Source of the DNA: Stenotrophomonas raiganjensis (SeqCode)
GTDB lineage: Bacteria; Pseudomonadota; Gammaproteobacteria; Xanthomonadales; Xanthomonadaceae
NCBI RefSeq assembly: GCF_030658505.1
Contig: NZ_JAUTXR010000115.1
Coordinates: 1-64,000, forward strand
Length of the DNA: 64,000 nt
Direction of reading: 5' to 3'
In this document: positions 17,881 through 27,314 of the stretch, piece by piece
How positions within the stretch are numbered: the first letter of the stretch is position 1
Layout of the letters: each line of letters starts with the position of its first letter
The notes under the pieces: model-generated
Told to the model about the DNA's origin: nothing
The model's input: the letters and a program-made list of their open reading frames with translations, nothing else
The model's database searches: none
Position numbers and translations under genes: made by a program

Positions 17881-18972
17881 TCAGACGTTGAAGCGGAAGT
17901 GCAGGATATCGCCTTCCTGCACGCGGTATTCCTTGCCTTCCAGGCGCAGGCGACCAGCTTCCTTGGCGCCGGCTTCGCCCTTGTACTTGATGAAGTCGTC
18001 ATACGCGATGGTTTCGGCGCGGATGAAGCCCTTCTCGAAGTCGGTGTGGATGACCGCGGCGGCCTGCGGGGCGGTGGCACCCTTGCGCACGGTCCACGCA
18101 CGGACTTCCTTCACGCCAGCAGTGAAGTACGTCTGCAGGCCGAGCAGGCTGTAGGCCGCGTTGATCACGCGGTTCAAGCCTGGTTCGCTCAGGCCCAGGT
18201 CGGCCAGGAAGGTATCGCGGTCTTCGTCATCCAGCTGCGACAGCTCTTCCTCGATTGCAGCCGACACCGGCACCACCTGCGCGCCTTCGGCGGCGGCATG
18301 CGCACGCACGGCTTCCAGGTGCGGGTTGTTCTCGAAACCGTCTTCCAGCACGTTGGCGATGTACATCACCGGCTTCAGGGTCAGCAGGAACAGGTCACGG
18401 ACCAGTGCCTTCTCCTCATCATCCAGGCCGACCGAACGACCGGCCTTGCCGTCCGACAGCGCGGCCTGCAGCTTGGCCAGCACCGGCTTGCGCGCCGCGG
18501 CGTCCTTGTCGCCGCCCTTGGCTGCGCGCTCGGCACGGTTCAGTGCCTTCTCGACGCTGTCCAGGTCGGCCAGCGCCAGCTCGGTGTCGATGGTTTCGAT
18601 ATCCGAGATCGGATCGACCTTGCCGGCCACGTGCACGATGTCGCCATGCTCGAAGCAGCGCACCACGTGGGTGATCGCATCGACTTCACGGATGTGCGCC
18701 AGGAACTTGTTGCCCAGGCCTTCACCACTGGCGGCACCGGCCACCAGGCCGGCGATGTCGACGAACTCGACCGCGGTCGGGATGACCTTCTGCGGGTTGA
18801 TGATGCCCGCCAGTTCGTTCAGGCGTGGGTCCGGCACCGGCACGATGCCGACGTTCGGCTCGATGGTGCAGAACGGGAAGTTCGCCGCGGCGATACCCGC
18901 CTTGGTCAGCGCATTGAACAGGGTCGACTTGCCGACGTTGGGCAGACCGACGATGCCGCATTTGATACCCAT
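17881..18972 (-). CDS. ychF: Redox-regulated ATPase YchF (Obg family)
   Basis: The 363-residue protein matches the usual YchF length. It has the P-loop GLPNVGKS near the N-terminus and [10 protein letters not shown] as switch region. NVLED replaces the guanine-specificity motif, in line with the ATP preference of YchF. A C-terminal TGS domain contains [11 protein letters not shown] and ends FRFNV. It binds ribosomes and nucleic acid and is linked to stress and translation control. The ATG at 18972 gives [16 protein letters not shown]; the frame runs 21 codons further but without conservation. It is the last gene of the prs-rplY-pth-ychF series, separated from pth by tandem palindromes. Confidence 0.96.
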   Translation of the reverse strand: MGIKCGIVGLPNVGKSTLFNALTKAGIAAANFPFCTIEPNVGIVPVPDPRLNELAGIINPQKVIPTAVEFVDIAGLVAGAASGEGLGNKFLAHIREVDAITHVVRCFEHGDIVHVAGKVDPISDIETIDTELALADLDSVEKALNRAERAAKGGDKDAAARKPVLAKLQAALSDGKAGRSVGLDDEEKALVRDLFLLTLKPVMYIANVLEDGFENNPHLEAVRAHAAAEGAQVVPVSAAIEEELSQLDDEDRDTFLADLGLSEPGLNRVINAAYSLLGLQTYFTAGVKEVRAWTVRKGATAPQAAAVIHTDFEKGFIRAETIAYDDFIKYKGEAGAKEAGRLRLEGKEYRVQEGDILHFRFNV

Positions 18973-19042
18973 GGGTGACAGCTCTCTGGGGTGAAAGTGA
19001 TTGGGGAAACAGCGACCTGGGCGCTGCTTTTCCAATCATTCT

Positions 19043-19154
19043 CCGTACCGACCAACGGTCGGTACCTGCCAGCCTGGTTGCTTCCGTACCGACCAACGGT
19101 TGGTACCTACCAGCCTGGTTGCTTCCGTACCGACCAACGGTCGGTACCTACCGG
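19043..19154. repeat. Three tandem 41-bp repeats, each with a palindrome
   Basis: The unit GTACCGACCAACGGTCGGTA plus CCTACCAGCCTGGTTGCTTCC repeats with a period of exactly 41 bases (starts 19045, 19086, 19127; the third is partial). Each unit holds the hairpin GTACCGACC-AAC-GG(T/C)CGGTAC, the middle copy having GGTTGGTAC. It fills the gap between the pth stop and the ychF start, where the hairpins could end or stabilise the pth message. Confidence 0.9.
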
Positions 19155-19733
19155 CTATTTCGGGGTGTGCAGCCGCTTCATCGCTTCGCTGAAATCGCCC
19201 TGTACCGCCAGCGGCAGCACGTCGATCGCATCGTCGATGGCGCGCGCGATCAGCACGTCGTCCTCCTTGGACGGACGCCCCAGCACCCAACCCACCACCC
19301 GGTCCTTGTGGCCGGGATGGCCGATACCCACGCGCAGGCGATGGAACTTGCCGTGGCCGAGCAGGCGGATGGTGTCGCGCAGGCCGTTCTGGCCGCCGTG
19401 GCCGCCGTCGAACTTCAGCCGCGCCACGCCAGGCGCCAGATCCAGTTCGTCATGGGCCAGCAGGGTCTCTTCCGGCTCGATCTTCCAGAACCGCTGTGCG
19501 GCGGTGACCGACTTGCCGCTGAGGTTCATGAAGGTGGCGGGCTTGAGCAGCCACACCGTCTGCCCGGCGATCTCGACCTTGGCGGTCTCACCGAACAGCT
19601 TGCTGTCCACATTCCATCGCGCACCGGCTTTTTCCGCCAGGGCCTCAACGAAATGAAACCCGGCATTGTGCCGGGTCCGGGCGTGTTCCGATCCGGGATT
19701 GCCCAGACCGACGATCAGTCGCAGTCCTGCCAT
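19155..19733 (-). CDS. pth: Peptidyl-tRNA hydrolase
   Basis: The 192-residue enzyme releases tRNA from prematurely dropped peptidyl-tRNA. It shows LIVGLGNPGSEHARTRHNAG with the catalytic His, KPATFMNLSG, HDELDL and GGHGGQNGLRD, all standard for bacterial Pth. The ATG at 19733 has AAGGA upstream and begins MAGLRLIVGLGNPG; the longer frame has no support. It follows rplY at a 48-base distance that contains a 12-bp hairpin. Confidence 0.97.
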   Translation of the reverse strand: MAGLRLIVGLGNPGSEHARTRHNAGFHFVEALAEKAGARWNVDSKLFGETAKVEIAGQTVWLLKPATFMNLSGKSVTAAQRFWKIEPEETLLAHDELDLAPGVARLKFDGGHGGQNGLRDTIRLLGHGKFHRLRVGIGHPGHKDRVVGWVLGRPSKEDDVLIARAIDDAIDVLPLAVQGDFSEAMKRLHTPK

Positions 19734-19746
19734 GGTTCCTTCCAAT

Positions 19747-19774
19747 ACGGTGCCTGCCCGGAGGCAGGCACCGT
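19747..19774 (-). promoter_or_regulatory. Hairpin between rplY and pth
   Basis: A perfect 12-bp stem ACGGTGCCTGCC/GGCAGGCACCGT with a 4-base loop lies between the rplY stop and the pth ribosome site. No T-run follows, so it may be a partial attenuator or mRNA-processing site that lowers pth relative to rplY. The role is inferred. Confidence 0.5.
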
Positions 19775-19781
19775 AGCGGTA

Positions 19782-20396
19782 TTACTCGGCAGCCGCTTCT
19801 TCGTCGGCCGCGTCGGCCTTGCCGGCCTTGGCGGTGACGATGGCGTCGTCGTGGTCCTTGCCCAGCGCCAGGGCCGGGATTTCCACGCCCTTCGGCAGCT
19901 TGATGTTGGACAGGTACACCACGTCACCGGCCTTCAGCTCGCCCAGGTCGACTTCGATCGACTCCGGCAGGTCCTTCGGCAGGCAGGTGATGGTCACTTC
20001 CTTCAGTTCGTGGGTGACCACGACGTCGGCAGCCTTGCCGGCCGGCGAGGTGTCTTCGTTGACGAAGTGCAGCGGGACCGAAGCGGTCAGGGCTTCGTTC
20101 TCGTTCACGCGCTGGAAGTCCAGGTGCATGATCAGCTGCTTGTACGGGTGGCGCTGCATGTCACGCAGCAGGACCTTCTGCACCTGGCCGTCCAGGTTCA
20201 GGTCCAGGATCGAGGCATAGAACCACTCGTTCTGCTGGGCCAGCCAGATTTCGTTGTGGTCCAGGCTGATGGCGACCGGCTCGGCGTTGCCGCCGTACAC
20301 GATGGCCGGGATCACACCAGCGTGACGCAGGCGGCGGCTCGCACCCTTACGCTGCAGTTCACGCTTGGTGACCTTGATTTCATGGGTCTTCGACAT
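19782..20396 (-). CDS. rplY: 50S ribosomal protein L25/general stress protein Ctc
   Basis: The 204-residue protein is the long L25 form. The N-terminal 5S rRNA-binding domain contains RKGASRRLRHAGVIPAIVYG. The C-terminal Ctc domain (VVVTHELKEVTITCLPKDLPE, split here by description) is followed by an acidic, alanine-rich tail ending DAADEEAAAE. It binds 5S rRNA in the large subunit. It lies between prs and pth, an order widely kept in gammaproteobacteria. Confidence 0.95.
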   Translation of the reverse strand: MSKTHEIKVTKRELQRKGASRRLRHAGVIPAIVYGGNAEPVAISLDHNEIWLAQQNEWFYASILDLNLDGQVQKVLLRDMQRHPYKQLIMHLDFQRVNENEALTASVPLHFVNEDTSPAGKAADVVVTHELKEVTITCLPKDLPESIEVDLGELKAGDVVYLSNIKLPKGVEIPALALGKDHDDAIVTAKAGKADAADEEAAAE

Positions 20397-20506
20397 TTTC
20401 GACTACTCAGGTTGTTGCCGCGCCCTGCGGCGTGGCGGTTGAAGATGCTTCCGCGACCAGAAGCACCCGGGGTATGCCCCCACCGTTGCCGGCGAGGGCG
20501 AAAAAC

Positions 20507-21469
20507 TCAGTCGACGTACAGCGAGCTGACCGACTCGCCGAAGGCGATGCGGCGCATCGTTTCGGCCAGCATTTCCGCCACGCTCAGCTGGCGGATCTTG
20601 CTGCACACCCGCGCCGCGTCCTTCAGCGGGATGGTGTCGGTCACCACCAGCTCGTCGAGCTGGGAATTGGTGATGTTGTCCACCGCCGGGCCGGACAGCA
20701 CCGCGTGGGTGCAGTAGGCGGCGACCTTGAGCGCACCGCGCGCCTTCAGGGCAGCGGCAGCGGCGCACAGGGTGCCGGCGGTGTCGACGATGTCATCGAC
20801 CATCACGCAGGTCTTGCCTTCGACGTCACCGATGATGTTCATCACGGTGGAGACGTTGGCGCGCGGGCGGCGCTTGTCGATGATCGCCAGGTCGGCGTCA
20901 TCCAGGCGCTTGGCCACGGCACGGGCGCGGACCACGCCGCCCACGTCCGGCGAGACGACGATCAGGTTCTCGGTGCCGTAGGCGCGCCAGATGTCGGCCA
21001 GCAGCAGCGGGGACGCATAGACGTTGTCGACCGGAATATCGAAGAAACCCTGGATCTGGTCGGCGTGCAGGTCGACGGTCAGCACGCGGTCAGCGCCAGC
21101 GGTGCTGAACATCTTGGCCGCCAGCTTGGCGGTGATCGGCACGCGCGAGGAACGCATGCGGCGGTCCTGGCGCGAGTAGCCGAAGTACGGCACCACGGCG
21201 GTGACGCTGGCCACCGATGCGCGCTTGAGCGCGTCGATCAGCACCAGCAGTTCCATCAGGTTTTCCGCGCTCGGCGCGCAGGTCGGCTGGATCACGAACA
21301 CGTCCTGCTTGCGGACGTTTTCTTCGATCTCCACCTGCACTTCACCATCGGAGAAGTGCGAGACCAGCGCCTTGCCCGGGCGAACCCCCAGTTCCTTGCA
21401 GATGTTCTGCGCCAGACGTTTGTTGGCGTTGCCGGAAAAGACCAGCAGGTTCGGGGACTCTTGCATCAT
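20507..21469 (-). CDS. prs: Ribose-phosphate pyrophosphokinase
   Basis: The 320-residue enzyme makes PRPP from ribose 5-phosphate and ATP for nucleotide, His and Trp synthesis. It has [10 protein letters not shown] at the N-terminus, the ATP-loop region SHFSDGEV, the flexible-loop segment [10 protein letters not shown], the metal/PRPP segment [11 protein letters not shown] and the PRPP-binding loop [12 protein letters not shown]. The ATG at 21469 agrees with the family's N-terminus; the frame runs on through the tRNA-Gln gene, which cannot be coding. tRNA-Gln and ispE lie upstream on the same strand. Confidence 0.97.
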   Translation of the reverse strand: MMQESPNLLVFSGNANKRLAQNICKELGVRPGKALVSHFSDGEVQVEIEENVRKQDVFVIQPTCAPSAENLMELLVLIDALKRASVASVTAVVPYFGYSRQDRRMRSSRVPITAKLAAKMFSTAGADRVLTVDLHADQIQGFFDIPVDNVYASPLLLADIWRAYGTENLIVVSPDVGGVVRARAVAKRLDDADLAIIDKRRPRANVSTVMNIIGDVEGKTCVMVDDIVDTAGTLCAAAAALKARGALKVAAYCTHAVLSGPAVDNITNSQLDELVVTDTIPLKDAARVCSKIRQLSVAEMLAETMRRIAFGESVSSLYVD

Positions 21470-21606
21470 GATTGTCTCGGGCGGGGACGAGTGGCGGGGA
21501 TCCGGAGTCGGCAAGGACCCGGATGGACCCTTGCTGCTGACAACACCGCGGTTGTTTCCACGTCCCGCGCGGGCGATGCGCTGGAAGGCGCGGACACAGC
21601 CGCTAT

Positions 21607-21683
21607 TGGCAGGGGCGGTAGGATTCGAACCTACGAATGCCAGGATCAAAACCTGGTGCCTTGGGCCTCTTGGCGACGCCCCT
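21607..21683 (-). tRNA. tRNA-Gln (anticodon UUG)
   Basis: The 77-nt tRNA has acceptor AGGGGCG/CGCCCCT, an encoded CCA, T-loop GGTTCGAATCC and anticodon TTG. It sits between ispE and prs on the same strand, as in related Xanthomonadaceae and Pseudomonas. Confidence 0.95.
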
Positions 21684-21694
21684 GCATTGATAAA

Positions 21695-22564
21695 TCAGTG
21701 TTGCTCGAGTGCATCCAGCAGTGGCGAACGCGCAACGCCCGCTGCCACCCTTGCCCGCAACTCCTTCGGCAATTTCGACCGTCCCTGCTCTGCAGCAGAC
21801 TGCGACGCGAACTCGACGAAACAACCACTTCCCGAACCGGTCAGCCGCGCAGACCCGATGTCGCTCAACGCGGCAAGCGCTGCCTCGACGGCAGGCTCAC
21901 GGCGGCGCAGCACCGGTTCGAACGCGTTCCCGACCAGAGTCCCGGAAGCGAAGTCCTCTATTTTCGCCACTGGGCTGTCGCGCGTCAAATCCGGGTCTGC
22001 GAACAGGGCCGGGGTGGGAACATGAACGCCCGGTTCGACCACCACATACCAGGCCGGCGCCAGCGTGATCGGCTGCAGGCGCTCGCCCACCCCTTCGGCC
22101 CAGGCGTTGCGGCCGCGCACGAACACCGGCACGTCCGCCCCCAGGCGCAGGCCCAGCGCGGCCAGCGCATCCTCGTCCAGACCGGCCCGCCAAAGCCGGT
22201 TGAGCACCACCAGCACCGTGGCCGCATCGGACGAACCGCCGCCGAAGCCACCGCCGGCCGAAACATGCTTTTCAACGATGATGTCCGCACCTTGCGCGAC
22301 ATTTGCCACTTCTTTCAGCAGCTTCGCGGCCCGCACCGCCAGATCGTCGGCCTCGGCCACGCCGGCCAGACCCTCGCCCTGCCGACGCACCTGGCCGTCT
22401 TCACGCAGGCGCAGGCCGATGCGATCCCCCCAGTCCAGCAGGCGGAACACGGTCTGCAGTTCGTGGTAGCCGTCGGCGCGGCGCCCAGTGATGTGCAGGA
22501 ACAGGTTCAGCTTGGCCGGGGCCGGCCACCAGGACCAGCCCGCGTCGTCGGCTGCGCCAGTCAT
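21695..22564 (-). CDS. ispE: 4-diphosphocytidyl-2-C-methyl-D-erythritol kinase
   Basis: The 289-residue GHMP kinase phosphorylates CDP-methylerythritol in the non-mevalonate isoprenoid pathway. Visible motifs are [21 protein letters not shown] at the N-terminus (positions 14-34), the ATP-binding [13 protein letters not shown] and the C-terminal [10 protein letters not shown]. The ATG at 22564 overlaps the lolB stop (ATGA), which supports it over the start six codons upstream and implies coupled translation. tRNA-Gln follows at 11 bases. Confidence 0.96.
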   Translation of the reverse strand: MTGAADDAGWSWWPAPAKLNLFLHITGRRADGYHELQTVFRLLDWGDRIGLRLREDGQVRRQGEGLAGVAEADDLAVRAAKLLKEVANVAQGADIIVEKHVSAGGGFGGGSSDAATVLVVLNRLWRAGLDEDALAALGLRLGADVPVFVRGRNAWAEGVGERLQPITLAPAWYVVVEPGVHVPTPALFADPDLTRDSPVAKIEDFASGTLVGNAFEPVLRRREPAVEAALAALSDIGSARLTGSGSGCFVEFASQSAAEQGRSKLPKELRARVAAGVARSPLLDALEQH

Positions 22565-23220
22565 GGGGTGACCTGCCCCCACTGGTCCACCAGCAGGCGT
22601 ACCTTGGCGTCGCCACTGCTGGCCTCGATCCGGCGCGGCAACGCCGGGCGCCCGACCTCGGCGGGATACCAGTCCAGGTACTGCACCTGCCAGCCCATCT
22701 GCTGCATGCGGCGCGGCCGGCCTTCACCGTCGCGCTCGACCTTCTCCGGACCGGCAGCATCGCCGGCCACCAGGCCACGGATCCACTCCGGCAGCTGGTT
22801 GACGGGGATGTCCCAGCCGGTCGCCTCCAGCAGCAGCTGCTGGGCGTCCTCTCCGTCACGGGTGCCACCGGCCAACCCTTCCAGGCGACCGGCTTCGGAA
22901 TGGGTATCGCCGGTCAGCTTCCAGCTCTGCCGGGTCACCGGCGCGCTCAATTCGACCACGTAGCGGCGGCCGTCCTGCCTCCAGTCGATGCGGCCACTGC
23001 CGCCATCCTTGCCCTTGCTGACCGCGACCCGGCCCTGGAAAGCCCAATCCGGCTGTGCCTGCAGCGCGGCCACGCGCGCGGCCTCGGCCTGCGCGGCTTC
23101 GGCGGACACGATCTCGACCACGGCCGGCGCCGGGGTCTTCTGCGTGCCGACGGTGGTGCAGGCGGTGACCGCCAGGGTCGCGGCCGCCAACAGCAGCGGC
23201 CGGATCAGGGAAACACTCAT
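22561..23220 (-). CDS. lolB: Outer-membrane lipoprotein receptor LolB
   Basis: The 219-residue lipoprotein has a signal peptide with lipobox VTAC (Cys21). The mature part contains [20 protein letters not shown] and [24 protein letters not shown] segments, typical of LolB. It takes lipoproteins from LolA and inserts them in the outer membrane. The start overlaps the stop of the TPR gene and the stop overlaps the ispE start, so TPR-lolB-ispE form a tight operon, as in Pseudomonas and Xanthomonas. Confidence 0.93.
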   Translation of the reverse strand: MSVSLIRPLLLAAATLAVTACTTVGTQKTPAPAVVEIVSAEAAQAEAARVAALQAQPDWAFQGRVAVSKGKDGGSGRIDWRQDGRRYVVELSAPVTRQSWKLTGDTHSEAGRLEGLAGGTRDGEDAQQLLLEATGWDIPVNQLPEWIRGLVAGDAAGPEKVERDGEGRPRRMQQMGWQVQYLDWYPAEVGRPALPRRIEASSGDAKVRLLVDQWGQVTP

Positions 23221-24911
23221 GGATTGAATTTCTCACGGGCGCGCAGCAGCGCGCGGTTTTCGGGGTCGAGCTTGGCCGCCTCTTCGAAGAAATGGCGGGC
23301 CTCATCGTGCTTGCCCAGCACCCACAGCACTTCGCCGACATGGGCAGCGATCTCCGGGTCCTTGGCCAGGGTCCAGGCACGACGCAGCTGCACCAGCGCC
23401 TCTTCCTTGCGGCCCAGGCGATACAGCACCCAGCCATAGCTGTCGACGATGGCGGCGTTGTCCGGCTCGGCCACGCGGGCGCGGTCGATCAGCTCCAGTG
23501 CTTCCTGCAGGCGGCCGGTGCGATCGGCCAGGGTGTAACCCAGCGCGTTCAAAGCCGGCACGTTCTCCGGATCGGTCACCAGGATCTTGCGCAGATCGGC
23601 CTCGGCGCGCGGGATGTCGTCGCGGCGTTCCCAGGTGAGCGCACGGGCGTACAGCAGGCCGTTGTCATCCGGATAAGCGGCCAGGCCGCGGGCCAGCGCA
23701 TCCAGTTCACCGGCACTGTCGTCGGCGCGCTGGCGCAGTTCGGCTTCCAGCAGGTAGGCGTCGCGGCGCACATCGTCGTCGACCACCGCATCGGACTGGA
23801 TCGCGTGCACTTCATCCAGCGCCAGCGGCAGGCGCCCGGCCAGGGCCTGGGCATTGGCCGCACGCAGGCGCGCCTCGCTCAGTTCATCGCCACCGGGCAC
23901 GCTGTGATACCACTGCACCGCCTCGGGATAACGCTTCAGGTACTCGGCGATCTTGCCCAGCAGCAGGCGCTGCGCCGGATCCGGCTTGGCCGCCTGCCGC
24001 GACAGTTCGTTGTAGAGGTTGGACAGCGCGGCCTTGTCGCCCTGCTTGGCCAGCAGCGAGGCGCGCATGCCCCAGGTCTGCACGTCCTGCGGGCCGAACG
24101 CCAGCACGCGCTCGGCGGCGGCGGGCTGGCCGAGGCTGTCATAGGCGATGGCCACGGCATTGCGCAGTTCCGGGTCCTGGCGGGTTTTCGGCTCCACGTC
24201 GTGCAGCAGCGACAACGCCTTGTCGGTCTCGCCGGCCTGCTGCAGCTGGCTGGCACGCAGCAGCGCCACGCGCGGCTCTTCAGGGAAGCGCTTGACCACT
24301 TCATCGATCATGCGCCGCGCCAGGTCGGGCTTGTCCATGCGCAGGGCGAGACGGCCGAACTCCTGCCAGGCCTCGATCTTCGGCGGAATGGCGTTGGCAT
24401 CGACCAGCTCACCCAGCACCTGCGCCGGCACCGCCGGATCGCGGCCACCGCCAACCAGTGCGGCCAGGGCGAACTTCCAGCCACGCTCGTCAGGGTCGGC
24501 GAGCAACGCCTGCAGGTCACCGCGTGCCGTCTTCACATCGCCCTGGCGCATGGCCAGCGCGGCAGCGGCGCTGCGCATGGTCAACGAACTGGGGGCGCGC
24601 TGCTGCCACAGCGCCAGACCCTTGGCCGCGCTGGCGTCGTCGTTGGCCAGCATGGAAATGCGGGTCGCGCGCTCGGCCAGGCCGGCGTCGCCGTCGGTCT
24701 GCTGGGCGGCCTGCAGGTACCAGCGCGCGGCCTCGGCCAGCTTGCCGGCCTGCAGGGCGAACTCACCGGCCATCACCGGTTCCAGCGCCAGTTCCTCAGT
24801 GGCCGGGGCCCGTACGGGGGCCTTGGCTGGCACCGCCGCCAGGGCCAGGCTGCAGGCCAGAGACAGCAGCAGAACACTGGGGATGCGAATCAATGCGGGC
24901 ATCGTCGGCAT
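23217..24911 (-). CDS. Exported tetratricopeptide-repeat protein
   Basis: The 564-residue protein has a signal peptide ([20 protein letters not shown]...ALA) and is otherwise alpha-helical TPR repeats. The clearest lie in the last third, e.g. [20 protein letters not shown] and [20 protein letters not shown]. It is the conserved upstream partner of lolB in many gammaproteobacteria, which hints at a role in the cell envelope, but no precise function is established here. The start at 24911 (or 24902) gives the signal peptide; the open frame continues through the divergent hemA on the other strand and is not coding there. Confidence 0.85.
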   Translation of the reverse strand: MPTMPALIRIPSVLLLSLACSLALAAVPAKAPVRAPATEELALEPVMAGEFALQAGKLAEAARWYLQAAQQTDGDAGLAERATRISMLANDDASAAKGLALWQQRAPSSLTMRSAAAALAMRQGDVKTARGDLQALLADPDERGWKFALAALVGGGRDPAVPAQVLGELVDANAIPPKIEAWQEFGRLALRMDKPDLARRMIDEVVKRFPEEPRVALLRASQLQQAGETDKALSLLHDVEPKTRQDPELRNAVAIAYDSLGQPAAAERVLAFGPQDVQTWGMRASLLAKQGDKAALSNLYNELSRQAAKPDPAQRLLLGKIAEYLKRYPEAVQWYHSVPGGDELSEARLRAANAQALAGRLPLALDEVHAIQSDAVVDDDVRRDAYLLEAELRQRADDSAGELDALARGLAAYPDDNGLLYARALTWERRDDIPRAEADLRKILVTDPENVPALNALGYTLADRTGRLQEALELIDRARVAEPDNAAIVDSYGWVLYRLGRKEEALVQLRRAWTLAKDPEIAAHVGEVLWVLGKHDEARHFFEEAAKLDPENRALLRAREKFNP

Positions 24912-24965
24912 CGGGGCCTTAAAATGTCGTCCAATGGCCAGCAGCTTATCGCAAGCAACTGAACA

Positions 24966-26249
24966 ATGACCCTGTGGGTGCTCGGACTGAATCACCAGAC
25001 CGCACCGGTGGAGCTGCGCGAGCGCGCGGCCTTCGCCGGTGAGGCGTTGCCGCGCGCGCTCGGTTCGCTGCGCGATACCCCGCAGATCGCCGAGGCGGTG
25101 CTGCTGTCCACCTGCAACCGCACCGAGCTGTATGCCGTGGCCGAATCGGCACAGGTGCTGGACCAGTGGCTGCACAGCCAGGCAGGCGACCTGCAGGGCT
25201 ACCTGTACCAGCATGCCGATGCCGAGGCCGTGCGCCACCTGTTCCGGGTCGCCACCGGGCTGGACTCGATGGTGCTGGGCGAACCACAGATCCTCGGCCA
25301 GGTGAAGGACGCGTGGTCGACCGCGCGTGACCACGGCCTGCTCGGCCAACGGTTGGACCGCCTGTTCCAGCAGACCTTCTCGGTCGCCAAGCGTGCGCGC
25401 ACCGACACCCAGGTGGGCGCCAATCCGGTGTCGGTCGCCTCGGCCGCAGTGCGCCTGGCGCAGAACGCCTTTGCGCGCCTGGACGATTCCACCGTGCTGC
25501 TGGTCGGCGCGGGCGAGACCATCGAGCTGGCCGCACGCCACCTGAGTGAAGGCAAGGTGCGGCGATTGCTGATCGCCAACCGCACCCTCGCCCACGCGCA
25601 GGAGCTGGCCAGCCGTCATGGCGGCGTGGCGCTGCCGTTGACCGAACTGGACCGCCACCTTGGCGAGGCCGACGTGGTGTTCTCGGCCACCGCTGCGCGC
25701 GAACCGGTGATCCACCGCGAGATGGTGGCCAAGGCCCTGCGCGCGCGCCGGCACAAGCCGATGCTGCTGTTCGACCTGGCCGTGCCGCGTGACATCGAGG
25801 CGGAGGTCGGCACGCTCAACGACGCCTTCCTCTACACCGTCGACGACCTGGAGCGCGCGGTGGAAGACAACCGCCGCGGACGCCGCGAGGCGGCCGCCGA
25901 GGCCGAGGCGATCATCGACCTTCAGGTATCGCGTTTTATCGAGACCCAGCAGGCCAGCGCCCACCAGGCGCCGCTACGACAGCTGCGTGCGTTCGGCGAG
26001 GCCACCCGCACTGAACTGCTGGAACGCGCGCGCCAGCAGCTGGCCAACGGCAAGCCGGCCGACGAAGTGCTAGAACTGCTGGCCCACGGCCTGACCAATC
26101 GATTGCTGCATCCTCCTACCGCTGCGCTGCGCGCTGCCGCACTGAGCGGCGATGCCGACCTGACCCGCGCCGCCGAGCGCCTGTTCCCGGCTACGCCGGG
26201 TTACCGCCACCCACCCGTGAGACCCGATGACGCCGACCCTGCGCCGTAA
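24966..26249 (+). CDS. hemA: Glutamyl-tRNA reductase
   Basis: The 427-residue enzyme reduces Glu-tRNA to glutamate-1-semialdehyde, the first step of C5 haem synthesis. It has [15 protein letters not shown], the catalytic Cys50 in [20 protein letters not shown] and the NADPH-binding segment VLLVGAGET. The gene is divergent from TPR-lolB with only 54 bases between starts. Its 3' end overlaps prfA by 23 bases, the classic hemA-prfA arrangement. Confidence 0.97.
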   Translation: MTLWVLGLNHQTAPVELRERAAFAGEALPRALGSLRDTPQIAEAVLLSTCNRTELYAVAESAQVLDQWLHSQAGDLQGYLYQHADAEAVRHLFRVATGLDSMVLGEPQILGQVKDAWSTARDHGLLGQRLDRLFQQTFSVAKRARTDTQVGANPVSVASAAVRLAQNAFARLDDSTVLLVGAGETIELAARHLSEGKVRRLLIANRTLAHAQELASRHGGVALPLTELDRHLGEADVVFSATAAREPVIHREMVAKALRARRHKPMLLFDLAVPRDIEAEVGTLNDAFLYTVDDLERAVEDNRRGRREAAAEAEAIIDLQVSRFIETQQASAHQAPLRQLRAFGEATRTELLERARQQLANGKPADEVLELLAHGLTNRLLHPPTAALRAAALSGDADLTRAAERLFPATPGYRHPPVRPDDADPAP

Positions 26250-27309
26250 GCTGGAAGCGCTGGCCGAGCGCCGCGAAGAACTGGAACGCCTGCTCGCCGA
26301 ACCCGACGTGGTCGCCGACAACACCCGTTTCCGCGACCTTTCGCGCGAATTCGCCCAACTTGAACCGATCGCCATCGCCCTGGCCGATGAATCCCGTGCC
26401 AAGGCTGATCTGGCCGCCGCCGAAGGCATGCGTGCCGACCCCGACCTGCGCGAACTGGCCGACGAGGAAATCGCCGCCGCGCAGTCGCGCCTGCAGGAAC
26501 TGGAGCAGGAGCTGGCGCTGCTGCTGGTGCCGCGCGACCCGCGCGACGAAGGCAACCTGTTCCTGGAAGTGCGTGCCGGCACCGGCGGCGACGAGGCGGC
26601 GATCTTCGCCGGCGACCTGTTCCGCATGTATGCCCGTTATGCCGAGCGCCAGGGCTGGAAGGTCGAGATCGAATCGGACAACCCCGGCGAACATGGCGGC
26701 TACAAGGAAGTGGTGGCACGCGTGGTCGGCCGTGGTGCGTTCTCGCGCCTGAAGTTCGAATCGGGCACGCACCGCGTGCAGCGCGTGCCGGCCACCGAAT
26801 CGCAGGGCCGCATCCACACCTCGGCGGCCACCGTGGCGATCATTCCCGAGGCCGACGAAGTCGATGACATCGTCATCAACCCGGCCGACCTGAAGGTGGA
26901 TACCTTCCGCTCCTCCGGCGCCGGTGGCCAGCACGTCAACAAGACCGAGTCCGCGATCCGCATCACCCACGTGCCGACCGGCGTGGTGGTGGAGTGCCAG
27001 ACCGAACGCAGCCAGCACGCCAATCGCGACAAGGCGATGAAACGCCTGAAAGCGCAGCTGCTCGACGCCGAGCGCCAGCGCCAGGATGCGGCACAGGCCG
27101 AATCGCGGCGCCTGCAAGTCGGCAGCGGTGACCGCAGCCAGCGCATCCGCACCTACAACTTCCCGCAGGGCCGGATCACCGATCACCGCGTGGAAGGCCT
27201 CACGTTGTACGACCTGCCCAACATCCTGGCCGGCGACCTCGACCCGCTGCTGCAGCGGCTCAGTCACGAACACCAGGTCGACGCCCTGGCCCAGCTGTCG
27301 GCGGGCTGA
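26227..27309 (+). CDS. prfA: Peptide chain release factor 1
   Basis: The 360-residue factor recognises UAA and UAG. It has the catalytic GGQ loop ([15 protein letters not shown]), which is methylated by PrmC (encoded at 52796), and the RF1 signature [14 protein letters not shown] upstream. Length and order match E. coli RF1. It overlaps the end of hemA and should be translated from the same message. Confidence 0.97.
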   Translation: MTPTLRRKLEALAERREELERLLAEPDVVADNTRFRDLSREFAQLEPIAIALADESRAKADLAAAEGMRADPDLRELADEEIAAAQSRLQELEQELALLLVPRDPRDEGNLFLEVRAGTGGDEAAIFAGDLFRMYARYAERQGWKVEIESDNPGEHGGYKEVVARVVGRGAFSRLKFESGTHRVQRVPATESQGRIHTSAATVAIIPEADEVDDIVINPADLKVDTFRSSGAGGQHVNKTESAIRITHVPTGVVVECQTERSQHANRDKAMKRLKAQLLDAERQRQDAAQAESRRLQVGSGDRSQRIRTYNFPQGRITDHRVEGLTLYDLPNILAGDLDPLLQRLSHEHQVDALAQLSAG

Positions 27310-27314
27310 GCACG

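Noticed and set aside
17480..18154. Short open frames across the DnaA-box-like repeats
   Set aside because: Both strands are open by chance in diverged repeats; no start sites or conserved codon pattern, and they run into ychF antisense.
19043..19154. Possible CRISPR array
   Set aside because: There are only three units in direct contact with no unique spacers, each unit is a palindrome, and no cas genes are present.
21470..21649. 60-residue N-terminal extension of Prs
   Set aside because: It would use a TTG start inside the tRNA-Gln gene and has no similarity to Prs; the ATG at 21469 fits the family start.
20432..22963. 843-codon open frame on the plus strand
   Set aside because: It is antisense to prs, tRNA-Gln, ispE and lolB, all well supported. 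No protein family is recognisable in it.
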